Source: Pseudomonas sp. 30_B
GTDB taxonomy: Bacteria; Pseudomonadota; Gammaproteobacteria; Pseudomonadales; Pseudomonadaceae
Assembly (NCBI RefSeq): GCF_017491605.1
Contig: NZ_JAFGYY010000004.1
Span: forward strand, 1 to 64,000
Reading direction: 5' to 3'
DNA: 64,000 nt
Positions within the stretch are counted from its first letter, which is position 1, and the number at the start of each line of letters is the position of its first letter. The translations under genes were made by a program, and so were the position numbers. Under the pieces are notes generated by a model, which saw only the letters and a program-made list of their open reading frames with translations, did not search any database and was not told the origin of the DNA. Below, piece after piece: positions 12,860-20,388 of the stretch.

Positions 12860-13001
12860 AGAGCCTGTTCGCGATCTGCTGCGCGTCGGCATAACTGCGT
12901 TAAAAACAGGCTCAGACTGCTCATTTACAGCTCGTAAACTCCGCGTCCTCGCCTGTTTTTGCCTTGTTCTGCTCTAGCTCGCGAGATCGCGAGCAGGCTC
13001 T
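12860..13001. repeat. 143-bp long-hairpin intergenic repeat, copy 2
   Basis: It begins AGAGCCTGTTCGCGATCT and ends AGATCGCGAGCAGGCTCT, a nearly perfect outer stem. The nested stem AAAAACAGGC/GCCTGTTTTT and the inner TTTAC...GTAAA follow. It is the same element as at 10228-10370. It lies in the 236-bp gap between the CpxP-like gene and cpxS, so it is transcribed if these genes form an operon. Nothing else is seen in the gap. Confidence 0.75.
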
Positions 13002-13062
13002 TGGCGCGCCACTGACGGCAGGACGCCGGGATGATCCCGGCGCCTGTGCCTTTACTGGGCGA

Positions 13063-13500
13063 TCAGTTGGTCGTGGTGCCTTTCTGGGACTTGGCCCATT
13101 CGGCGTGGCGCTGTTCGCGCTGCTGTTTCAGTTCGTCGAACTTCTTCTGCTGGTCGGGCGTCAGCAGGCCGCGGATGCTGGCTTCGGACTTCTCGCGGTT
13201 GGCCTTGAGCTCTTCCTGCATGGCCTTGCGATCGGCCTCGGGCAGCTTGTTCCAGTATTTCTCGGTGATCTCGTGGCGATTCTTCATCGAGTCGCCCATC
13301 AGCTTGCCGATCTGCTGGCGCTGGTCCTGGGTCAGGTTCAGTTCGCGGAACATGCCGCCGCGTTCGCCGCGCATCATGCCGTGGCCATGGTCTTTCATGT
13401 ACGGGGCCGGCGGCGGGGCGTCGGTCGGCGCGGGAGTGGCCGCCAGTGCGACGGTCGGCAGTGCGGCGGCGATCAGCAGGGCGGTCAGGGTCTTGCGCAT
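13063..13500 (-). CDS. Periplasmic Spy/CpxP-family protein
   Basis: A 145-residue protein with a clear signal peptide (MRKTLTALLIAAALPTVALA, cleavage about residue 20). The mature part is helical and charged and carries the two LTxxQ motifs that define the family, LNLTQDQ and LLTPDQQ. CpxP/Spy proteins bind unfolded proteins in the periplasm, and CpxP holds the Cpx kinase inactive. It lies between the regulator and sensor genes, as in P. aeruginosa. A CpxR-type box sits about 80 bp upstream of its start (13581-13596), so it is probably induced by the neighbouring regulator. Confidence 0.88.
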   Translation of the reverse strand: MRKTLTALLIAAALPTVALAATPAPTDAPPPAPYMKDHGHGMMRGERGGMFRELNLTQDQRQQIGKLMGDSMKNRHEITEKYWNKLPEADRKAMQEELKANREKSEASIRGLLTPDQQKKFDELKQQREQRHAEWAKSQKGTTTN

Positions 13501-13580
13501 GGTGTTTCTCCTTTCAGGGACCGGTCGTTACCGGATGGGCCCAGTCTAGGGTCGGCAAGGTCAAGGGCAGTCAGCCACAG

Positions 13581-13596
13581 GTAAAGCTTCGGTAAA
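13581..13596. promoter_or_regulatory. Putative CpxR box
   Basis: The sequence GTAAA-GCTTCG-GTAAA is a perfect direct repeat of the GTAAA half-site with a 6-bp spacer. Enterobacterial CpxR recognises GTAAA-N(4-8)-GTAAA. It lies in the 170-bp gap between cpxR and the CpxP-like gene, about 80 bp upstream of the latter. A further TTTAC occurs at 13622-13626. Confidence 0.65.
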
Positions 13597-13670
13597 GATT
13601 ACGTGAAGCCCCGCTACGAACTTTACGAAAGCTTGCGCCGGGGCGGCTCAGGGCGCCTGGTCCGGGCGTT

Positions 13671-14348
13671 TCAGGGCGCGTAGAAATACCCGCGGCCGCG
13701 CAGGGCGAGGATGCGCGGGCGGCCGTCGGGGTGGCCGCCGAGCTTCTTGCGCAGGTTGCTGACGTGCATGTCGAGGCTGCGGTCGTATAGGGTCAGCTTG
13801 CGGCCCAGCGCCAGTTGCGCGAGGGCCTGCTTGTCCAGCGGCTCGCCCGGCTGGCGCAGCAGGGCTTCGAGGATGCGGCTCTCGGAGAGGGTGAGGCTGA
13901 TTTCCTGGGCGCCGATGCTCGCCACGCCGCGTGTGAGGTTCAGCGCGAGATCGCCCAGCTCCAGCTGCGCGCTGGGTTGCGCCGGGTGGCTGCGGCGCAG
14001 CACGGCGCGCAGGCGGGCGGTGAGTTCGCGCGGGTCGCAGGGCTTGGCCAGGTAGTCGTCGGCGCCCAGTTCCAGGCCGAGGATGCGGTCCAGCGGTTCG
14101 CCACGGGCGGAGAGCATCAGCACCGGCAGGTCCGGGTGTTCGCCGCGCAATTGCTTTAGCAGTTCCAGCCCGCTGCCGTCGGGCAGCATCACGTCGAGCA
14201 CGACCGCATCCGGGGCGCGGCTGGCCAGCGCGGCGCGGGCCTGCGCGCCGTCGTGGGCAGCGCGGATGCTGAAGCCTTCCTGGACCAGCCAGGTGGCGAG
14301 CAGCTCGCAGAGCTCGCGGTCGTCGTCGATCAGCAGCAGTTCACTCAT
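13671..14348 (-). CDS. cpxR: OmpR-family response regulator, CpxR-like
   Basis: A 225-residue response regulator. The receiver domain has the acidic pocket IDDD (residues 7-10), the phospho-acceptor aspartate in LDVMLPDGSG (about D52) and the conserved lysine in DYLAKPCDPREL. The C-terminal winged helix (about residues 130-225) includes LTLSESRILEALL and SLDMHVSNLRKKLG. The ATG at 14348 begins directly at the receiver domain. It is first in the order cpxR - CpxP-like - cpxS - kinase-like companion on the minus strand. In P. aeruginosa the corresponding CpxR controls envelope-stress and efflux genes; that this one does so is inferred. Confidence 0.92.
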   Translation of the reverse strand: MSELLLIDDDRELCELLATWLVQEGFSIRAAHDGAQARAALASRAPDAVVLDVMLPDGSGLELLKQLRGEHPDLPVLMLSARGEPLDRILGLELGADDYLAKPCDPRELTARLRAVLRRSHPAQPSAQLELGDLALNLTRGVASIGAQEISLTLSESRILEALLRQPGEPLDKQALAQLALGRKLTLYDRSLDMHVSNLRKKLGGHPDGRPRILALRGRGYFYAP

Positions 14349-14361
14349 GAAATCGGTTCTT

Positions 14362-14790
14362 TCAGTTGATCCATTCGCGGCGTTGCCGGCGGCGGCTGCC
14401 ACGGCTCAGCGCGCCGAGCAGGAAGGCCAGTACGGCGGTGGCACCACCGACGGCGTACCAGGTCTGCTGCTCGTTCAGCAGGCGCGGCGGCTGTTGCGAC
14501 TGGGCTTCGCGCAGTTGCAGCTTCAGGCGCTGGTTTTCCTGGCGCAGGCGGCCGATGACGGCTTCGTCCTGGCGATTGTCCTGATCGGTGGATTGCGCGG
14601 CCAGTTGGGCGGCCAGCGCCTGGCGTTGCTGCTCGCTCTCGGCCAGTCGGCGTTCGAGGTCGCTGTGAGCGCTGGTGCTGGCGGCGTCGATGACTTCGAC
14701 AGCGGCGGCCGGAGGCTGTTCCGGAGCGGGGTCTTCGGCCTGGACGGCCAGGGGCAGGGCGAGACAGGCGAGCAGGGGCAGACGGCGCAT
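14362..14790 (-). CDS. Signal-peptide, coiled-coil, C-terminal membrane-anchored protein
   Basis: A 142-residue protein. A signal peptide (MRRLPLLACLALPLAVQAED) is followed by a low-complexity stretch, a long coiled coil (LERRLAESEQQRQALAAQL and RLRQENQRLKLQLREAQ, residues about 45-105), then one membrane span (WYAVGGATAVLAFLLGAL) and a short basic tail. The design matches the coiled-coil plus C-terminal anchor half of the TIGR04211 SH3-domain proteins, but no SH3 domain is present. An AGGAG ribosome-binding site supports the start. It ends 13 bp before cpxR on the same strand and may be co-transcribed with the cpx genes. Function unknown. Confidence 0.78.
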   Translation of the reverse strand: MRRLPLLACLALPLAVQAEDPAPEQPPAAAVEVIDAASTSAHSDLERRLAESEQQRQALAAQLAAQSTDQDNRQDEAVIGRLRQENQRLKLQLREAQSQQPPRLLNEQQTWYAVGGATAVLAFLLGALSRGSRRRQRREWIN

Positions 14791-14896
14791 CGGGACTCCT
14801 TGTTCGATGATGGTCCGCCGTTCACGGCCATCCCGGCGGTGTCCGGCTGCTGTTCCCCGCGAACATCCGTGCCGCGGGGCTGCTACAGGCGCGCGG

Positions 14897-15196
14897 TTAC
14901 GGCAGGACTTTCTTGAACGGCTTGACCACGACTTCGGCATAGACGCCGGCGGCGCGGTAGGGGTCTGCATCGGCCCAGGCCTGCGCGGCGGCCAGGGACT
15001 CGAACTCGGCGACGATCAGGCTGCCGGTGAAGCCGGCGGCGCCCGGGTCGTTGCTGTCGATGGCCGGGTGTGGGCCGGCCAGTACCAGGCGGCCTTCTTC
15101 CTTCAGTTGCTCCAGGCGGGCGATGTGCGCGGGGCGGGTGGCCAGGCGGCGTTCTTGGGAAGCGGTGATGTCACGGGCAATGATCGCGTAGAGCAT
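14897..15196 (-). CDS. YciI-family protein
   Basis: A 99-residue protein of the YciI fold: N-terminal MLYAIIARD strand, then the conserved [22 protein letters not shown] segment with its histidine, and [20 protein letters not shown] at the C terminus. YciI-like proteins have a dimeric ferredoxin-like fold with a His-Asp pair; the reaction is unknown. It begins one base after the yciB stop, so the two are translationally linked as in other gammaproteobacteria. Confidence 0.9.
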   Translation of the reverse strand: MLYAIIARDITASQERRLATRPAHIARLEQLKEEGRLVLAGPHPAIDSNDPGAAGFTGSLIVAEFESLAAAQAWADADPYRAAGVYAEVVVKPFKKVLP

Positions 15197-15197
15197 G

Positions 15198-15791
15198 TCA
15201 GTCCTTGGGTTTTTCGCCGGTAGGTTCATCGTGCATGTGGCGGGCCAGGAACACGCCCTGGCCGATCAGGAACAGCAGGGTCATGCCCAGGCTGCCGAAC
15301 ACCTTGAAGTCCACCCAGATGCTCTGGAAGGTGAAGGCGACGAACAGCTGGACACAGCCGCAGATCAGGAAGAACAGCACCCAGGCGATATTCAGCTTCG
15401 CCCAGAGGGAATCGGTGAGGTGCACCGCGTGGCCCATGATCCGCTGGATCAGTGGCTGGCCGCCGATGAAGTGGCTGCCGGCGAAGGCCAGGGCGAACAG
15501 CCAGTTCACCACCGGCGCCTTCCATTTGAGGAAGGTTTCGCTGTGGAACGCCAGGGTCATGCCGCCGAACAGCAGGCAGGCGGCGAGGGTGACCCACTGG
15601 CCCTTGTCGAGCTTGCGCTGCTTGATCAGCAGGGCGCCGTAGACCACCACGGAGGCCGCGATGAGCATGGCGGTGGCGCTGTAGATGCCGCCAACCGAGA
15701 AGCTCTGGCCGGCGAATTCGACGTTGCGCGGGTCGAGCTTGTAGACGAGGAAGAACAGAATGAGGGGGATGAAATCGATGAATTGCTTCAT
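15198..15791 (-). CDS. yciB: Inner-membrane septation protein A homologue (YciB)
   Basis: A 197-residue membrane protein beginning [19 protein letters not shown], the typical YciB start, with five to six membrane spans and the conserved features [33 protein letters not shown] and LNIAWVLFF. YciB takes part in envelope maintenance and intracellular septation. It is followed immediately by yciI and divergent from the PHP-domain gene, with about 170 bp between them. Confidence 0.92.
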   Translation of the reverse strand: MKQFIDFIPLILFFLVYKLDPRNVEFAGQSFSVGGIYSATAMLIAASVVVYGALLIKQRKLDKGQWVTLAACLLFGGMTLAFHSETFLKWKAPVVNWLFALAFAGSHFIGGQPLIQRIMGHAVHLTDSLWAKLNIAWVLFFLICGCVQLFVAFTFQSIWVDFKVFGSLGMTLLFLIGQGVFLARHMHDEPTGEKPKD

Positions 15792-15961
15792 TACGTCAGC
15801 CAGAGCCTGGTAGAGCCGGCATAATACCAACCTGCCGGTGAACTGAAAGCCTCATCCGCCCAACGCCGCACCCGCGCATGGTTTCAATCGATTACCGGCA
15901 GAGCGGGCGCGCATAAGCGTCTATACAGAAATAAACCGCCCCCAGCCTACGGAACCCCTGC

Positions 15962-16837
15962 ATGCGAGTTGACCTGCACTGCCACAGCACCGCGTCCGAC
16001 GGACTACTCAGCCCGACGGCCCTGGTCGAGCGCGCCCATGGGCGTGGCGTGCACGTGCTGGCGCTGACCGACCACGACACCCTCGACGGCCTCCCCGAGG
16101 CCCGCGAAGCCGCACGTCAGCTGGGCATGGAGCTGGTCGATGGGGTGGAGCTGTCGTGCACTTGGGGCGGGGCGACCATCCATGTGCTGGGCTATGGCTT
16201 CGATCCGCTCGCCGAGTCGCTGGTCAAGGCGCTGGACGACCTGCACCGCGCCCGCTGGACCCGCGCCGAAGAAATCGGCCGGCGCCTGGACGCCAAGGGC
16301 ATGCCCGGTGCCTTCGAGGGCGCGCGGGCGGTGCAGGGCGAGCTGGGCGACAGCGAGAACGCCCCGGCGCGCCCGCACTTCGCCGAATTCCTGCTGCGCC
16401 AGGGCTACGTCAAGGACCGCGCCGAAGCCTTCCGCAAGTGGCTGGGCGCCGGCAAGCTGGGCGACGTCAAACAGCACTGGCCTTCGCTGGCCGACGCGGT
16501 CGGCACCCTGCGTGATGCCGGCGCCTGGATCAGCCTGGCGCATCCCTACCAGTACGATTTCACGCGGACCAAGCGGCGCAAGCTGGTGGCCGACTTCATC
16601 GCCGCCGGTGGCCATGCCATCGAGGTGGTCAATGGCCCGCAGCCGGCGGAGCAGGTCGGCGTGCTCAGCATCCTCGCCCGCGAGTTCGGCCTGATGGTCA
16701 CCGCCGGCAGCGATTTCCACGGCCCCAGCGACTGGTCCGAACTGGGCCTGTACCGCGCGGTGCCGGACGATCTGCCACCGCTCTGGCCGCGTTTCGCCAG
16801 TGCGGACAACGCCCTAGGGAACAAGGAGACTCAATGA
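15962..16837 (+). CDS. rnm: PHP-domain RNase AM / 3',5'-nucleoside bisphosphate phosphatase
   Basis: A 291-residue PHP-superfamily hydrolase. The metal-binding motifs are intact: DLHCHSTASDG at the N terminus, ALTDHDTLDG (about residues 36-45), a central ARPHFAEF histidine, and TAGSDFHGPSDW near the C terminus. The family (YciV/TrpH) degrades short RNA 5'-to-3', matures the 5' ends of rRNA and hydrolyses 3'-phosphoadenosine 5'-phosphate. The stop codon overlaps the next start by four bases (ATGA), so it is coupled to the Sua5-like gene. Confidence 0.9.
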   Translation: MRVDLHCHSTASDGLLSPTALVERAHGRGVHVLALTDHDTLDGLPEAREAARQLGMELVDGVELSCTWGGATIHVLGYGFDPLAESLVKALDDLHRARWTRAEEIGRRLDAKGMPGAFEGARAVQGELGDSENAPARPHFAEFLLRQGYVKDRAEAFRKWLGAGKLGDVKQHWPSLADAVGTLRDAGAWISLAHPYQYDFTRTKRRKLVADFIAAGGHAIEVVNGPQPAEQVGVLSILAREFGLMVTAGSDFHGPSDWSELGLYRAVPDDLPPLWPRFASADNALGNKETQ

Positions 16838-17463
16838 GCCAGTTCTTTCAGGTCCACCCGGAGAACCCCCAGTCGCGCCTGATCAAGCAGGCGGTGGAGA
16901 TCGTCCGCCAGGGTGGCGTGATCGTCTATCCCACCGACTCCTCCTATGCGTTGGGTTGCCGGATCGGTGAAAAGTCGGCGGTGGAGCGCATCCGCCACAT
17001 CCGCCGGCTGGACGACAAGCACAACTTCACCCTGGTCTGCCGCGACCTCTCGGAGCTGGGGCTCTACGCCAAGGTTGATACCGGCCTGTTCCGCCTGCTC
17101 AAGGCGCACACCCCCGGCCCCTACACCTTCATCCTCAACGCCACCCGCGAAGTGCCGCGCATGCTGCTGCACCCCAAGCGCCGCACCATTGGCCTGCGCG
17201 TGCCGGCCTGCCCCATTGCCCTGGCGCTGCTGGAGGAACTGGGTGAGCCGCTGATGAGCGTCAGCCTGATCCTGCCGGGGCAGACCGAGCCGCTGAACGA
17301 CCCGTACGAGATGCGCGACCTGCTGCAGCACCAGGTCGACCTGATCATCGATGGCGGTTACGGCGGCGGCGAGGCCTCCACGGTGATCGCCCTGACCGAC
17401 GAGGACCCGGTGGTGGTGCGCGTCGGCTGTGGCGATCCGGAACCCTTCATGGTCAATGCCTGA
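16834..17463 (+). CDS. Sua5/YciO/YrdC-family threonylcarbamoyl-AMP synthase-like protein
   Basis: A 209-residue YrdC-domain protein with IVYPTDSSYALGC near residue 30, a basic IRRLDDKHNFTLVCRDL region and HTPGPYTFILNATREVPR. Proteins of this family make threonylcarbamoyl-AMP for the t6A modification of tRNA. This one is of the YciO subgroup, whose physiological role is less certain than that of TsaC. It overlaps the RNase AM gene by 4 bp, the arrangement seen for yciV-yciO in many gammaproteobacteria. Confidence 0.88.
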   Translation: MSQFFQVHPENPQSRLIKQAVEIVRQGGVIVYPTDSSYALGCRIGEKSAVERIRHIRRLDDKHNFTLVCRDLSELGLYAKVDTGLFRLLKAHTPGPYTFILNATREVPRMLLHPKRRTIGLRVPACPIALALLEELGEPLMSVSLILPGQTEPLNDPYEMRDLLQHQVDLIIDGGYGGGEASTVIALTDEDPVVVRVGCGDPEPFMVNA

Positions 17464-17580
17464 GGGCGTTTCACGAGCTTGCGGGCCCGCTCAACGCATC
17501 GGGCCCGACGCGCAGCAGTTCCTGAACGGACCCTGCGCCTATACTGCGCACTTCGTCCGATGACTCCGCGAGGTTGATCT

Positions 17581-18795
17581 TTGGCCAGCGTCGATTCCCA
17601 ACGCCGCGTGCTGTCCGGCATGCGCCCCACCGGGCGCCTGCACCTGGGGCATTACCACGGCGTGCTGCAGAACTGGGTGAAGCTGCAGCACGAATATGAG
17701 TGTTTCTTCTCCATCGTCGACTGGCATGCCCTGACCACCGAGTACGACGAGACCGAAAGCATCCGCCAGCATGTGCGTGACATGGCCATCGACTGGCTGG
17801 CCGTGGGCGTCAGCCCCAGCGCGGCGACGATGTTCATCCAGTCCCAGGTGCCCGAGCACGCCGAACTGCACCTGCTGCTGTCGATGATCTGTCCGCTGTC
17901 CTGGCTGGAGCGGGTGCCGACCTACAAGGAACTGCAGGAAAAGCTCAGCCACAAGGACCTCTCCACCTACGGCTTCCTCGGCTATCCGCTGCTGCAGGCG
18001 GCAGACATCCTGATCTACCGCGCCGGCTGGGTGCCGGTAGGCTCCGATCAGTTCGCCCACGTCGAGTTCAGCCGTGAGATCGCCCGCCGCTTCAACCACC
18101 TGTACGGCGGCGAGGATGACTTCGAGGAGCGGGTGCAGACCGCCATCGGCCGCCTGGGCAAGAAGACCGGCAAGCTCTACTCCAGCCTGCGCCGCACCTG
18201 GCAGGAGCAGGGGGATAGCGAAGCACTGGAAACCGCGCGGGCGCTGCTCAAGGAGCAGCAGAGCCTGACCCTGGGCGACCGCGAGCGACTGTTCGGCTAC
18301 CTGGAAGGCAGCAGCCGGCTGCTGTTGCCCGAACCCCAGACCCTGGTCAGTCATGAACCGAAGATGCCGGGGCTGGATGGCCACAAGATGTCCAAGTCCC
18401 ACGGCAACACCATCGCCCTGCGCGACAGCCCGGCGGAGGTGGAGGAAAAGATCGCGCGGATGCCCACCGACCCCGCGCGGGTGCACCGTAACGATCCCGG
18501 TAATCCGGATCTTTGCCCGGTGTGGCAGTGGCATCTGATCTATTCCGACTCCGGTTGCCAGCAGTGGGTGCAGGAAGGCTGCCGCAGTGCCGGCATTGGC
18601 TGCCTGGACTGCAAGCGGCCGCTGATCGAGGCGATCCAGCAGGAACTGGCGCCGATCCAGGAGCGCGCGCTGGACTACGAGGACAACCCCGAACTGGTGC
18701 GCAGCATCCTCGCCGAGGGCGCCGAGCACGCCCGCGAAACTGCCCGCGAGACGCTGGTGGAGGTGCGGCATGCCATGGGGTTGTCGTATCGCTGA
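17581..18795 (+). CDS. trpS: Tryptophanyl-tRNA synthetase
   Basis: A class I synthetase of 404 residues. The HIGH-like motif is HLGHYHG (about residues 21-27) and the KMSKS motif is intact (DGHKMSKSHGN, about 261-271). The ATP/tryptophan pocket segments GYPLLQAADILIYRA and PVGSDQFAHVEFSR are also present. No ATG precedes the HIGH region. The best start is TTG at 17581, preceded by GAGG seven bases away. It is longer than the usual 334-residue enzyme, with an extra charged segment before KMSKS. Pseudomonads often carry another trpS elsewhere; whether this is the only one here cannot be told from the window. Confidence 0.9.
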   Translation: MASVDSQRRVLSGMRPTGRLHLGHYHGVLQNWVKLQHEYECFFSIVDWHALTTEYDETESIRQHVRDMAIDWLAVGVSPSAATMFIQSQVPEHAELHLLLSMICPLSWLERVPTYKELQEKLSHKDLSTYGFLGYPLLQAADILIYRAGWVPVGSDQFAHVEFSREIARRFNHLYGGEDDFEERVQTAIGRLGKKTGKLYSSLRRTWQEQGDSEALETARALLKEQQSLTLGDRERLFGYLEGSSRLLLPEPQTLVSHEPKMPGLDGHKMSKSHGNTIALRDSPAEVEEKIARMPTDPARVHRNDPGNPDLCPVWQWHLIYSDSGCQQWVQEGCRSAGIGCLDCKRPLIEAIQQELAPIQERALDYEDNPELVRSILAEGAEHARETARETLVEVRHAMGLSYR

Positions 18796-18808
18796 GCGGC
18801 GACCGTAG

Positions 18809-18836
18809 GGCGTACAACCGTTCGCGGTTGTACGCC
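18809..18836. repeat. Perfect palindrome with TTCG tetraloop
   Basis: Twelve-base arms GGCGTACAACCG and CGGTTGTACGCC flank a TTCG loop. There is no T-tract after it, so it is not a classical terminator. It resembles the palindromes at 24819-24845 and 139-167, suggesting a small palindromic repeat family. It sits 14 bp after the trpS stop. Confidence 0.7.
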
Positions 18837-18940
18837 GGTACGTCCATCCCCCCATCCCTTCCGCCATTTCCCCCACCCACGGCCGGCAAAAGCAGGGATA
18901 ATGCCGCCCATATCTCCCCCAAGAGCCTGACGAGTGGCCG

Positions 18941-19882
18941 ATGAGTGACCTGACCGAGCCGGACGATCCTTCCAGCGCCACCGAATACCGCGCACCGGTA
19001 CAGTTGGCGCTGGTCTACGGCGAGGCCCTGACCGAGCTGCCGCAGGACCTGTACATCCCGCCGGACGCCCTGGAAGTCTTCCTCGAAGCCTTCGAAGGCC
19101 CGCTCGACCTGCTGCTCTACCTGATCCGCAAGCAGAACATCAACATCCTCGACATCCCGGTGGCGGAAATCACCCGCCAGTACATGGGTTATGTCGAGCT
19201 GATGAAATCGGTGCGCCTGGAACTGGCCGCCGAGTACCTGGTGATGGCCGCCATGCTCGCCGAGATCAAGTCGCGCATGCTGCTGCCGCGCTCGGCCGAG
19301 GCCGAGGAAGAAGAGGATGACCCGCGCGCCGAGCTGATCCGCCGCCTGCAGGAGTACGAGCGCTTCAAGAAGGCCGCCGAGGACCTCGACACCCTGCCGC
19401 GCCTGGGCCGCGACATCATCCTGCCCAGCGTTGCCGCGCCTGACGCACGGGCGCGCAAGCTGCTGCCCGACGTCGACATGCAGGAGCTGATGCTGTGCAT
19501 GGCCGAGGTGCTGCGCCGCGCCGACCTGTTCGAGAGCCACCAGGTCACCCGCGAGATGCTCTCCACCCGCGAGCGCATGAGCGAAATCCTCGAACGCCTG
19601 AAGGGCGAGGGCTTCGTGCCCTTCATCAGCCTGTTCCGGGTCGAAGAGGGCAAGCTTGGCGTGGTGGTGACCTTCATGGCCGTTCTGGAGCTGGTAAAGG
19701 AGCAATTGGTGGAACTGGTGCAGAACGCAGCCTTCGCGCCGATCCATGTGCGCGCCCGGACCGAGACCACGGAAGGTGCGCCCGCCGCCGAAGCCGCACA
19801 GGACGAAGGTGAGGGCGCCTTCGAACCCGAGGAGGCGGAGCCTCCGGAGCCAACACTCGATGAACTTGAAGATTCGCTCTGA
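18941..19882 (+). CDS. scpA: Segregation and condensation protein A
   Basis: A 313-residue kleisin subunit of the SMC-ScpAB condensin. The N-terminal SMC-neck binding part has AFEGPLDLLLYLIRKQNINI, followed by IPVAEITRQYMGYVELM and EYLVMAAMLAEIKSRMLLP; the C-terminal winged helix has GFVPFISLFR. Relative to Bacillus ScpA it has about 45 extra residues at the N terminus and an acidic C-terminal tail, both common in pseudomonads. Its last 23 bases overlap the start of a GNAT gene, and scpB follows, so the three form one operon. Confidence 0.93.
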   Translation: MSDLTEPDDPSSATEYRAPVQLALVYGEALTELPQDLYIPPDALEVFLEAFEGPLDLLLYLIRKQNINILDIPVAEITRQYMGYVELMKSVRLELAAEYLVMAAMLAEIKSRMLLPRSAEAEEEEDDPRAELIRRLQEYERFKKAAEDLDTLPRLGRDIILPSVAAPDARARKLLPDVDMQELMLCMAEVLRRADLFESHQVTREMLSTRERMSEILERLKGEGFVPFISLFRVEEGKLGVVVTFMAVLELVKEQLVELVQNAAFAPIHVRARTETTEGAPAAEAAQDEGEGAFEPEEAEPPEPTLDELEDSL

Positions 19883-20372
19883 GCAACCTGGCGACCACGC
19901 CGCCATCGACGCGCTGCTGCGCGCGGCCTTCGCCGACCATCCGCACAGCCGGCAGACCGAGCATCTGCTGGTGCGGGCCCTGCGCGAGGAAGGCGCACTC
20001 AGCCTGGCGCTGGTGGCCGAAGACGCCGGCGAAGTGGTTGGCTACCTGGCCGCCTCGGCGGTGACCATCGACGGTCAGTCCATCGGCTGGCTGGGCCTGG
20101 GGCCGCTGGCGGTGCTGCCGGCCCGGCAGAAGGCCGGCATCGGCGCCGCACTGGCGCAGTCCTGCCTGGAGCAGCTGCGCGCTGAAGGTGTGGCCGGCTG
20201 TGTGCTGGTGGGCGATCCGGCTTACTATGCGCGCTTCGGCTTCGTTGCCGACGACACCCTGGTATTCCCCGGCATTCCCGCCCCGTACTGCCAATGCTTG
20301 CGCCTGACGGCGCAGGCCCAGGCGGTGCGCGGCGAGGTGGCCTATCACCCGGCCTTCACCCGTTTCGGCTGA
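19860..20372 (+). CDS. GNAT-family N-acetyltransferase (YhbS-like)
   Basis: A 170-residue acetyltransferase. The acetyl-CoA site is visible as LGPLAVLPARQKAGIGAALA (motif A), followed by VLVGDPAYYARFGF, which is typical of the YhbS branch. The start at 19860 lies inside the end of scpA (23-bp overlap), giving translational coupling. Its insertion between scpA and scpB raises the idea that it modifies a chromosome-segregation protein, but there is no direct sign of this and it may simply be a passenger. Substrate unknown. Confidence 0.87.
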   Translation: MNLKIRSEQPGDHAAIDALLRAAFADHPHSRQTEHLLVRALREEGALSLALVAEDAGEVVGYLAASAVTIDGQSIGWLGLGPLAVLPARQKAGIGAALAQSCLEQLRAEGVAGCVLVGDPAYYARFGFVADDTLVFPGIPAPYCQCLRLTAQAQAVRGEVAYHPAFTRFG

Positions 20373-20388
20373 CCCACTGAGCGACTCG

